A stretch of 64,000 bases of DNA from Brugia malayi (lineage: Eukaryota; Nematoda; Chromadorea; Rhabditida; Onchocercidae): assembly GCF_000002995.4 (NCBI RefSeq), contig NW_025062479.1, positions 5,015,221 through 5,079,220 of the forward strand, in the 5' to 3' direction. The notes beneath the pieces are model-generated. The model was given only the letters and a program-made list of their open reading frames with translations. It was not told where the DNA came from and ran no database searches. The translations under genes were made by a program, and so were the position numbers. Shown here piece after piece: positions 1-11,700 of the stretch; position 1 is the first letter of the stretch, and each line of letters begins with the position of its first letter.

Positions 1-20
1 TGTTTATCGATTTATTTCAG

Positions 21-1707
21 GCTGCTTTGCTGGTTTCTTGTATTTGTTCAATGCTTTAAATGGTACATCCAAAACCATCAAATTAAGACAACAAAAAGAT
101 GATTGTGCGGTGTGCGGTAAGAGACAAACAATTACTGAACTTGGAGACTGTAAAGAATTATATGGGTGTTCAACCAGAACATGTGTAAGACTATTAATTA
201 AAAAAAAAAAAAAAAGAGACAGGTTGGAAGGCACATTATTTCTAGATAATGATTTTGCTGGGAATGCGATATCCGTTTGACTTAATTCTTTTCCTTGTCA
301 AATATAGATATCCTTGCTCAAGCAAAGGAAAGAAAAACTCGTACAAATTCCAAGGATAGAAGAAAAGATTTTATTTAGTGATGTAAGGCATTGTTTGTTG
401 AAAAATAAATCATAGAATTAGAGCTTTTAAATGTAGTAAACTGCCTTTTATTTCGAGAACAAAAGGAATTTTTGACATGAAGTATTTAATGAACAAAATA
501 TAACTAACAATACATATAACAAAGATTGTATAAGGCAACTGAAGTCATTATTTAGCGAATTCGATGTTACTTTCACTTAAATGCTAATTAACAAGGAGCA
601 TTGCTTGGGTTTGTATATATCGATTCAAATAGAAATAAAAGCAAGTTGCTATGTCAGTAGCTTTCAGACCAAGATGCTGACGGAAAATGATCGTATTGAT
701 CCATATTCTTATTTCAAACTCAGTGAAAACAGTGACAAGAAGCCAATTTTGATAGATACAAGATGGCCTCACGAGTTTAGCATTGGGCATCTACCAAATG
801 CTATCAGTAATTTCACTAATTTATTTTGGCATACTGATGTATTATATTGGGCATTCTTTTTGATATTAAAAGAAACTTATGATTTTCGAAAAATAAATCT
901 CACTAACACTTTCCAGATATACCGATATTAAAACTCTGTTGTTTAACCTCAGCAGATGTGGTGCGCGAATTAGAAGCAGACATCAACGAAATGAGAGATA
1001 GAGGAGGTTTAGTTTTTGCAGTTGTGGACATAAATTTCTTTTCTTTTTTCATCTTATTCAACCTTCCATGTGAGTTAATTTTCTTCAGAAGTAATTCTTA
1101 CATTTTGGAAATATTCAGGAACAGAGTATGTTATTAAATATGAGTATGTTATTAAATATTTAAGAAAAAAAGTGTGAAGCTAGTTTCGTAAAGTTACATG
1201 ATGGTCATTCTAAGGCTACTGAAACATAAAGTGATTTTTGCGTTGGAACTTCAATAATTTTTATGCAAAAGAAATGCAAGTGGAATCCTTGGAGTCAAAA
1301 TGGAAATTTCTGTTTTCCAAAAAGAAAATCGGTACAAGAATGTGTGACTGAATATGACAACATCTAAGCGTTAATTCGAGGGACTCTGAAGTTCGTGAAA
1401 TGTGTAGGTATTCTGAGTGCTGAGTTTCGGAGAAGGGATCACTGGGTTGGTCCCTTAGTCGTATCTTGCCGAAAAGACTAATATCATGTCAGAAATGTGT
1501 TTTAATCTCTGATCTATTTCATTCATTACCTTCGTGTATTTTGCAGTTTACGTGATTTGTCGTAAAGGTGAAGATTCGCAAATAGCTGTACTGTATTTAC
1601 GTAAAGAATTTGCTGATTCTTTGGTTCCCTTCAAGGATATCAACGGTGGTTATGAGAATTGGTCGCAAGCTGTTGATAAGGATTTCCCAATTTATTGGAA
1701 CACATAA
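21..1707 (+). CDS. uba-4: Adenylyltransferase/sulfurtransferase MOCS3 (UBA4) homologue, 3' part
   Basis: This is the C-terminal part of the E1-like enzyme that adenylates and thiocarboxylates the sulfur carrier URM1 (tRNA thiolation) and MOCS2A (molybdopterin synthesis) in the cytosol. Exons, all in frame: 21-184, 668-806, 917-1006 and 1547-1707, with the stop TAA at 1705-1707. The first exon ends the E1 domain and carries the zinc ligands as CAVCGKR. The later exons encode a rhodanese domain: LIDTRWPHEFSIGHLPNAI, then VICRKGEDSQ holding the persulfide-forming cysteine, then GGYENW. The third donor (gtttag, 1007) was chosen because only it restores phase into VYVICR; a longer reading to 1020 hits a stop. 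The 5' exons lie outside the window. MOCS3 is preferred over a free-standing rhodanese because the E1 tail is spliced to it. Confidence 0.9.
1124..1159. repeat. 18-bp tandem duplication in the last intron of the MOCS3 gene
   Basis: Two perfect copies of an 18-bp AT-rich unit (beginning gagtatgtta) lie side by side in the intron between the third and fourth exons seen here. It looks like local slippage; no function is suggested. Confidence 0.8.
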
Positions 1708-1878
1708 TTTGTTCTTGTGAATTTATGTTAAATTCCCAAGTTCCGTGCTCTTCGAAAACGTCTCAAACTAGTATTTCTTGAAGATCGTCTAAATACCTTT
1801 CCGGATAAATTCAGCAATTGATTCTTGCTCAGGAATAAGATGAATTTTATTGACGAAACTTTGCAAGTGAACTCAATT

Positions 1879-1884
1879 AATAAA
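1879..1884 (+). terminator. Candidate poly(A) signal of the MOCS3 gene
   Basis: An AATAAA hexamer lies 172 bp after the stop codon. A second copy is at 2151-2156. Either could be used; no cleavage evidence is available. Confidence 0.4.
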
Positions 1885-3024
1885 TTCACGAGTCAGTTTT
1901 CTTTCTGTTATGTTTGTCATATTTTTTAAAACATGGAAGTCATTACCTCACAAACTCAGCATATTTTTGTTTATCGTTAATTATTGTTGCATCAATATGA
2001 AATTACTGTTTTACTTATGTTGTCATACCATTCTTAATATTTCTAATTGCTTTTTCAAACAATTATTGTCATCGTCACTTTAAGATTTAAACTTCAAAAT
2101 TAATGTTTGCTTTCATTAAAATTTTCTTTGTCCAATTCTTGTGTTAATGAAATAAAGCTTTGTTTTCGTTTTATCATTAAGTATATTAAAGTTTTCTTCA
2201 AATATTCAGAAATATTGCAGAATTGACCTGGCAATTTGATAGGTGCAATGTGTTTCGTGCTTGTGTCTTATACTGGCATGGAACCTGAATAGGTCACTTG
2301 AAGGTGATCCCTGATGTAATCTCCCAAATCATAGTTTATGACCGTAGGAGGTTTTCAGTGGTTCGTTTCGCTTATCTTCGGTCTGAAATATGACACCAGT
2401 GCATCAGCACACAAGCAAAGATTCTAAGTGCGGTTTAGGTAACTTCGAAGACTGGATTTGTTGCTGATGAGTGGTAGAGAATATTTTTTCACAGTTTGTT
2501 TCTAGCAATGCGCGAAATATGTACTAAAGTTTACTGGATTGCCAGAGAAAATAGGAATATAGTTACGTCCCAGTAACTGTTTTAATTTCAGTTATTGCTT
2601 TTAATCATGAAGAAATCAAGCAAATATGGATGAATAGTAGTTCACTGTTGAGCAACATGCACCACCTAGAAGCACAAACAACCCATAGAATGCAATCAAT
2701 GAATATACATATAAATGATTTTATCCCACGAGTGACGAAATATCAGAATTAGAAATGGAGTTTGTCATTTCAGATGCTAATAAGACGCGTTCTTTACACA
2801 TTTTGATTCAGACACATAATTGTGCAGCATGGCACAGTGTTGTAGCACACACTTTCCCACCGTGTCTACTTAACACTTCTGCATCTATAGCTTTCCTAAA
2901 CCATTCTAATCGATTAACTTATCAGTGTTTACCAACCCTCACATTCGCAAACTCCAACAACAGTTCATTCAAGTTTAAATATGTAAGGAATATGGATGAC
3001 TGTACTGTACATGTTGATACAATG

Positions 3025-3029
3025 GTGTA

Positions 3030-3082
<53 letters not shown>
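3025..3082. repeat. Compound (TG)n(TA)n microsatellite
   Basis: A run of TG dinucleotides passes directly into about 18 TA dinucleotides. Two ORFs that cross it read as tyrosine/isoleucine runs and are artefacts of the repeat. Confidence 0.95.
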
Positions 3083-5389
3083 ACAGAGGGTATCTACATA
3101 TCGATTTCTCTGGTTACAGTGCAGGGAAATGGAAGCAACATTAGCTTCCAAATAGTGAACTCCACTAAACAGTTTGTTGTCTCTCTATCAGTGACACCAC
3201 CTCGTCACTTTAGATAGTTCTGCAAGTAGTATTCCACCCAGTAGTTCCACTTGTGTTAGCAAATACTTTGCAACTTGAAGTCCGGAACTAAAGTACCAAG
3301 GCTTTCATCTTAAGTACATGTAAGGAACATTTAGAAATGATAGTTTATTCGAGAAATTGGATTTCTTATTTAATGTTTTCCCTGAAGCTATCATAGAAGC
3401 CTTCGATTTTAGGGGGAGACTGTCAGGTACATTCTCATTATAAAGTGAAATAATACAATATGTAAAAATTAATAATTAAGACCAGTCTTTTGGTAGACCA
3501 GCTGCAAAGCTGTCATGCAAACCTAGAACAATATATTGTTCTTGAAGCCGTATCCAAATTACTTCTTAGTTTTTAAGCGCTACATAACACTACTGGAATA
3601 TTGAGGTGATCAGTGTGAATTAGACCTAAGCTACTGCAAAAGATTCTTAGGATCGTACTTTCCGTTTGTGATTCTAATAATTACAAACATTTGTGTCTTC
3701 TAAATTTGACTTTCAAAAATTGGTAATTTTAGTATCTGGCTGTCTTATCGGAAATAAATTTCAGCGTGACACAGGAAGGAAAAAACTGTTCCATTAATGC
3801 GTTGGAATATGCTATGAAATAAAAATAGAAGACATTGGTGATTATAATTTCGAATAAAATTGTTATGCTTGTGTCCATGTTAAGTTAGAAAGGTATAAAA
3901 TGCTCCCTCCAACCTCCCATTTACACTGTTAATTCATTCAACACCGTTTTGAAGCAGAATATCATAAAGCCAGTACTCTTATTTACTGTGATTTTTCATC
4001 AGTTTATACAGAGTGTTTCTGTCTTCTCTTGAAATTAATTCATGCATTGTAAATGGTTGAGAAGTGGCCACACGTGTTGTCGAGATCTGAAAAACTCCAT
4101 CTCCATCAATCGTAATATGTTTGGAAGGTAGGCAGCTAGGCGCATACGAGCAAATTCTGCCTAGTTCATGCGTTTATTCATAGTTGTAGGGTTCAGGAAA
4201 AAGAAGTGGAAAAGTCAGGGAAATCAGCTGATCATTAGGAAAGTAGTGGGAGTTGTAAACAGTGACTACTGATGGACAATATTTTGAGTATTCATTAATG
4301 TTAATGCATGGTATGAAGTCGCCTGTTTTAGTGAGAGTAATAGCTCTTAAGCGAGACGGGTACGACATGTGATGACCCTCCATGAAGTGATCGACTTGGA
4401 CACATGTCTGTGTACTCTTGTTGTAAGCGTCGCTTGTGAAGCATCAATAAAGCCAGAAATCGCCCAATAGGCCTACCCTTTCTCAACTAGAAAACTCGGC
4501 AAATAGTAAAATAGGACTGTTTCAATCGAATAATTAGAACGGCGGTCCATTCTGTTTTCAAAAAGGTAATCAGGGACATCCACTGACAATGGAATTATAA
4601 GTACGATTTTTGTTCTAATCAGATCCTCATTCTCCTGTATCTTTCCGTTTTCCTTTCTTTTCTATATTGCTTTTCATGAAAATCCAAATGCACACTTAAG
4701 TGTCATCTCCCTTCATTTTTGTTAATCATTCTTTTATCTAGACACTTCCAATGCTTGCGTCCTTTCTTGCTCAATTCATCTTTGAGGACAGTTACTGCAT
4801 TCCACTCTATCAACCACTGAATTGTTCGGCTTTGTCTCGATTTCCCAGATTTTAAAGCTCTAACAACATAAGGCTTTACAGAAATGCTCACTAATGTATG
4901 TCGATCGATAACATTATATGTGATTCTTTAAAAGAAGAAATGGAACGGTATATAGTACGTACCATTACTGTTTTGCTTGCCAGACGTAGCTATTTTTTCT
5001 AATCATTTCAGTCAGTGGAATGTTACTTTTTTATTTAACAAACCAATAGTTTATTACTTTTTCTCACTGCAACCTGTGGAGTAATAACGTCTTGTTGATA
5101 TCAAAAATAATGTTCTGAAAACTGGATAATTCCATTCAATTCTTCTGTCGGTTGGGTTAATGATGATAATCGATCATATAGCAGTGACTTTGGCTTGTTT
5201 GGAACTTTTGGCCCGGATCATGATAGGATGTCTGGGTTGGGCTGTGAGCTGATATTTGGAAAAGTCTGTAATTCCAAATTATACATGAAAAAGGAAGAAA
5301 GTAATATTGGATAAAAGAGAATTTGAAGTATAAGTTATGTAATCCTCGAAATTTTATTCCTTCTTTTGATTTAAACTGAATTTCAAGTT

Positions 5390-5449
5390 GGAGAAAGCTT
5401 CACTGATCATTGGAAGTGTGGAGAAGGCTTCATTGATAATTGGAAGTGT
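5390..5449. repeat. 30-bp imperfect tandem duplication
   Basis: Two adjacent 30-bp copies (ggagaaagcttcactgatca... and ggagaaggcttcattgataa...) differ at a few positions. They lie about 300 bp upstream of the catenin start codon, so a promoter role is possible but unsupported. Confidence 0.8.
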
Positions 5450-5717
5450 ACTACTCTTGCATATCCAATGAACGTTACACCCGTAACTTTTTAAGGACTC
5501 GTTTACTTCAGTAAGTCACATCTTTTCATTAAGAAAGGGTTAAAAGTGGTCGACTACATGCGTTGTTCAGGAATGCCACTACAAAAGTGTTGTCCTTATT
5601 AAATCGAGATGACGGAAAAGTGTATTTCTTTTAGTTTGTGAACTTATTTCATTTGTTTTGATATTTATACTCGTAGCTCACTCCAATTACAGCGTGCAAC
5701 TCTGGAAATATCAACAT

Positions 5718-5729
5718 TTTTGTTAACAG
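5718..5729 (+). promoter_or_regulatory. Probable spliced-leader acceptor of the catenin gene
   Basis: tttttgttaacag forms a U-rich tract and AG ending 15 bp before the ATG at 5745, with no exon recognised upstream. This spacing is typical of SL trans-splicing in nematodes, which is inferred here. Confidence 0.5.
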
Positions 5730-5744
5730 TTCACTTGCTTTCAC

Positions 5745-8700
5745 ATGTTCCAAATGGAACCTATTCCGGAGGAAGATCACGACCTCGCTTCATTTTCACC
5801 TGCACATTCTGTTAAGCATGAAAAGAAGTCTCGATTAACGGAAGTGTATACATCTGAACAAGTAGACACTCTTGTAAGGTATGTTTCATTCTTGTGAAGC
5901 ATGGATCTATATTACATCAAGCGATGCAATTCATTAGCTGATAAGAGTGAAAATTGGTGTTTTAAGCCTCTGAGGAGTGCGGAATATTGTTACGGTTAGC
6001 ATGTTTTTAATATTCCTTGCAAGTTGTAATATGATATACGTCAGAACTGCTTTTTGAATTTTCAATAAATGTTGCAGCACAGTACCTCAGTCATCAGTAC
6101 CAAATACATGGAAGCTAAGGAAGAAAGATGAACTAACACATTCAGTGTATTTTTTTTTTTTTTTTTTTTTAAATACGAAACAAATCCAAAATTAGTTTTG
6201 CTAATTTTCTGGATGGTGTCACTGTCATTTGAAACAGTTTTTATAATTTCTTGTACTCTGTAATTAATCAGTTTACTGATCCCACATTGCTCCAGTATCC
6301 CTTCAACACATTTGTCCGAAGCTTTATCTGGGTCAACTAGTGCACGCGGCTCGACGTATTCTTATACTTATGAATCGCATTATGATGAACCTCCCGATGA
6401 AGCAGTACCCGGTGTTTGTTTTCTAAATAAAGAATTTAATGGTGACATTGAGCGGCATTCATCTCAAACAAAAAAAGTTCGGCTTTATCGTATATCTTTT
6501 ACCTGATTCAATTTCTGAGATATCTCTTATTATCATTTATTCAATATTACACTTTATTTAGCATCATTGCTGACTCTGATGTATTAGGAATAATACAGGT
6601 GATAGCAGTTGCATAAATTATTATTTTTTGGAAAATTGTAGATAACTCGCGTTACAAAAGTAACAACAACCAGATCGGTGCGCCATTTACCTGTTGCTGA
6701 TGAAGAAGTTGAATATTTTTTTGATGCTGATGGAAGTCCATTACCGTTTACACGTATTACTCAGCCGTATGAACATGGTAATCACCACTCATCGTGAAAA
6801 GGATGACAAATCTACAAATTTTAAATTTAATATAATGCATTTTAAACACAGTAAATCGTTTCTTTTGGTATTGATGCTACTGCAGATGAAGATAGTTCCT
6901 TCCAACATGACGTTGATTATGATGCACCACCACCCGCACCAAGTTCTTTTAATGAAGCTGAACATTGTGCTTCACGGGGTAATTTTTTTAGTAGTGCATA
7001 TTTATTCTGGATTATTTTTGAATTCAAGGATTTTATCGATATCTTTATTTCGATGTGAGATTAACAGTGTTTGAATAGTTTTGAAATAAGATATGTATGC
7101 CAAAAGCTTTATAAAAACTGGCATGTACTATTTACCCTGGAGAACTGGAATTGAAACCATGTACAATTTAAAATTCAGATGTCGGAAATAGAATGGTTTC
7201 AGTCCTGCAAGTCTCACTCTATAGGAAGATCATACATATATTCGATTTGATATGTAGTCATCACACCATTGCTGAGAGGTGTGACTATTTATGATGCTAA
7301 TCAATTCATTTGAGAAAAGCTATTATATGAATAAATTCTTCAGACGTTCCAAATGCTCCAGGCGTTCCAGAGATTACTGATGTGACTAGCTATGATATTG
7401 GTTTGACATGGCGGTGTCCAGATATGCAAGGGAGAGCTGGCTCTGTTATTGGTTATCAGGTAATCTTGCACAGTCAGCTGGATTTATGGTTTAGTTCAAA
7501 TGAGGCTTTTGTTCAGGTTGAAATACGTGGGGTTGGAACTTCTGAATGGTATCTCTCTCATGAAGGTCTGATCAAAGGAAACAGGTTTAGAAGTATGTAC
7601 TTAAAATCACTGTGTAGTTTCCACAATTTCATTTTTGTTTGCACTGTGCAAGATATTGTAAAGAACTTGCATTATGTTTTATACTTTTTACAGAAAATTT
7701 ATAATATTTTACACCTAGTTTTTGTAATTAAACTGATTGTTTAAAAAAAAAAAAAAGAAAAAGAAAAACTCCGGGATATTATTTAACTTCTTAACTTATG
7801 GTAATGCGCTTCCAGTAAAAGATCTCAATCCGAAAGTCGAATATGAAATAAGAGTCGTTGCTGTTAATTCGGCAGGTCGTGGTGTACCTTCAGCCACTTC
7901 ACAAAGTGTGCAACTGAGATTGGATTATGATTCACATTCTGATTTTAGTAAGCTTATGCTATTATTTGATAGTAATTTACAATTATATTGAAGTGTATGA
8001 TTCAATTTCTTCAGATAGTTGGAGAGGAACGGCTCCTGGTCGACCTTACGTGTTGCTGCTTGATTCTGATCGCATTGTGTTGGAGTGGGCGCCAGCAATG
8101 GCAAATCCTGGATCTGCACCCGTTGCTGGTTATGAGGTGAATTCTGAACTTAATTTGGAATCACTGTGTTGTTGATGAAGATTACTGGATTACATGAAAA
8201 GAAAGTGTCTGAAAAAACCCAGAGTTAACTTATTTCAGTGATTTTTAGTGTTTTTGGATATCGCTGATTTTTCAAATTTACTGAATATCGCTAATTTTTC
8301 CTATGCTTATTTTTACTTTGTTAGGTTAGTTATCGTGCAGGTGGCAGTGACTGGATGCAGTCAAATGATTATCTTATAACAGCATGCAGAACTGAAGGTT
8401 TGAACTTCATTTAATATGTTTGTGTTCCCAGTTAAATATTATACCAGTTGTGTTTATGTCCTGTCATTAACATTCTCTCAGAAATGGAATATATATAACA
8501 TACTGTATATGGCCATAAAGGATTTCATAAACGGTCATTTTATTCATCATTAATTATTTCATCAGTCAACTTTTTGGCCAGCAATATACAGTTTGATAAT
8601 TATTTAATATTTCTATTTTAACTGTCATTCGGCTTTGCAGTACTGAATTTGAAGCCGAATGGAGAATACGAATTTCGAGTGGTGGCGAAAACTGCTGATG

Positions 8701-11700
8701 GGCCGTCTAAACCAAGTCCGTCGTCTGGTTTTATTCGACTGAAACCGCCTGTTCCATCTCGCATTCCACCTACAACAAAGGCAGAAAGTAGCTTTTCTCC
8801 TCCTGGACAACCACAGGTTCGTGAAAACTCTCACTAGGTTAGCGGTGCTGGTAAAGTTTCATTAATACAACCAATATAGGTAAAGTTAACAACAATGCAA
8901 ATTATCGGGGGAGGAACATGCATTTTATTTCTTCTATCTCGGGAGACAGTGAACACGTTTTTGATATCGTCATAACTACAATACATATGTTTTTTTTCAT
9001 TTTTATAGATAGAGGAGCTTGAATTGAACTGGGTACGCCTGCATTGGACAGAAGGTGGATCACCAGATAATCCACCGGCATCATATATTGTTGAATATCG
9101 GGAAGTTGGTGACCCGCTCTGGTATACCGCTACAACGGATGTCTATATCACGTCCTATACCGGTAGTTTTAGAAACGTCCTTTGTTTTTACCTTCTGATG
9201 GTCTGAAATGATTTTTCCGGAACAGTCCAAAATAAGATATTTTATCGTTAAATTTTTCTTAAAAATGAAGCATCGTGTTTCAGTGGAATGCCTCCGTCCA
9301 AATTCCACTTACGAATTCCGCGTAGTTGCACGTGCTCGTGATGGTAATGTATCTGCACCTTCAGTAGTTTCTGATGTTATACAACTACGACCGTCCATCA
9401 GATCTGGAGTCTTGCACGGAGTTCCAGCAAAACCGCAACCACCAGAATATGTAGACTTCTGTGACAGCGACCGTGTAACACTCTGCTGGTTTCCAGCTGC
9501 GAGTTCTTTACCAATACAGGTAAAGTTAACAACAATTCGAATTATCAAGAGAAAAACATGCAATTCGTTGCTTCTACCTCTGGCAGCCTTCAGAAATAGT
9601 TTTTGATGCCTTCCAGGGCTATGATGTTGAATTCCGAGATCATCAGCAGGATGCTGCTTGGTACAAGGTTAATGAAATGCTTATTCGCTCCTGCAAAATG
9701 ACAGGTATTTTACATCTTTTCATTCTTTTCCAAATGTTATGTGATCAGTTTTGCTGAAGCGTACCGTTGAAATAGCTGTTTTCAATCCATCATTCCAAAA
9801 AATTGATCAAACTTAGTTGTTAAAATATCAAGATTTTTAATGCACTACAACTAGGAGACCTATTGTCACTGTGCTCAGAAAACTGATTGTATATTATAGC
9901 ATTTGGATGTTTTTTGCAGTTGGTGATCTCATACCAGGTCATGAGTACCAGTTTCGCGTTATAGCATGTAATTCTATTGGATACTCAATACCTTCAGATC
10001 CTTCTCCTGGAGTACACATAGGAATACCTTGCAGTAATTGCTTTACTGATAGTTCTTTTTTTTTGATAAAGATGATTAGTTTGTTATTTTAATAAAGTGC
10101 ATTGCTGGCTTTATGATTTTTCAACTTTTGTTTTAAGATGGCAACGAGTGTTATGTGGAAAAAGCAAGTTATGGAGCTGTTCCGTTGCTTCAAGATGAAA
10201 TTGTACGCGAATCGCCACCTCTGCCTGATCGTGATGATTCTCCACCACCGATACACAGAAAATTTCTTCGTGAAAGAGACGGTTGTTAGTTTTTCAATAT
10301 GTAATGTATATTATATCTTGGTTTTGAAGTATTATCTAATGTATTTTTTAAATGCTAGTAGGTGCTCTAAAACTTTCAGTACACTGGAGAGATCCAACGC
10401 TGAGGGAGGTGATTGAGTATTTGGACAGTGCAAACAAGGTCGAACAACTCAATGCGTCTGGCTACTTGCAGCATTTAACTTATAATGATAATGCTATTAA
10501 GGAAGAGACGAGGTAACTTTTCCTCTGGAAAGCTTTTTCATGGTTCTTCATGAAGTTACTTAATTCATTAAAGAAAGTTATGAATAATTTTTGCTTCAGG
10601 TAGAGATAGCAATTTGATTTACAGAGAATTAGATGGTATTCCGAGACTTGTTCGTTTACTTGGTAGTGATGTACCCGATATACAAAAAAACGTTTGCGGT
10701 TGCTTGAAAAATCTATCATTCGGGAAAGAAAATGATGAAAATAAGGTCAATCTGTTTTGTATAAAGTGATATTTGGGACGAATCGGAGTTTCTAGAAATG
10801 TTTGAATAATGTAACACGTCAAAAATCCTGCAAATTTGAGATTTTTTTTTTTAGCGTGCTATTAATAACGCAGGTGGAATTATTGCTTTAGCGGCTTTAT
10901 TGAGGCACACTCACGATGCACAAGTGATGGAAGAAGTCACTGCTACTCTGTGGAATCTCTCAAGCTGTGATGTAAATATTTTAACTATGATTTTGAAATA
11001 ACTTGTGATGTACGTTTATATGAGTTCCTGAAAGTAAATAGAATGATAAATTTTCAGGAGTTGAAACCAATAATACTTAGTCAAGTTTCGGAGCCAATAA
11101 ATCAACGTATTGTTGTGCCTGGTTCTGGATTGACTGAGAGTAATGCGGAAAGTGGAAGCAATATATCACATAGTATCAATATGTTTAAAAACGGAACTGG
11201 CGTTTTAAGGCAAATTTCTAGTATTTTAAAGGATTTTGCAGCATCATTTTGCAAAATTTTAAACCATCCTTCCTATAATGAAATTATTTTCGGCGAATAT
11301 TTGGAATTAGAAAACGTCATAGATTTTCAGGAATGTTTCGGCTGCTTCCTCAAGTGCCCGAAAAATACTTCGTGGATGTCCTGGTTTGGTCGAAAGTCTC
11401 GTACACTATTTGCACGGTGCAGTTTCAAGAAACCAGATTGATGCACGTACTGTCGAAAATGTTGTGTGCACTTTGCGTAACCTCAGTTACCGGCATGTTT
11501 TATTTCACTTTAAAGTTTTACTAAGCAAAAAAGTTACAGTGACAAACAGTTTGTATTTTCCTAGAATCCAAGAAGTAAAGGACAAGAATTACGATCCCAA
11601 AGCTGATTTTAAAGCTACGCAACGAGAGCGCGGTAAATCAGCTCCTTCAGAAAGCCCCAAAAACAAGAAAAAAGAATCTAGTAAAAAGAAGAAAATAGGA

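Larger units (their letters stand above)
1885..5717. other. Intergenic region, no gene recognised
   Basis: About 3.8 kb with only short, poorly supported ORFs on both strands and no recognisable protein motif. It holds a TG/TA microsatellite and a 30-bp duplication (listed separately). The 5' end of the region is the 3' UTR of the MOCS3 gene and the 3' end must contain the promoter of the catenin gene. Confidence 0.6.

Noticed and set aside
2755..3217. Two overlapping plus-strand ORFs of 129 and 73 codons
   Set aside because: Both cross the TG/TA microsatellite and read as Cys/Val and Tyr/Ile repeats; no splice partner or motif.
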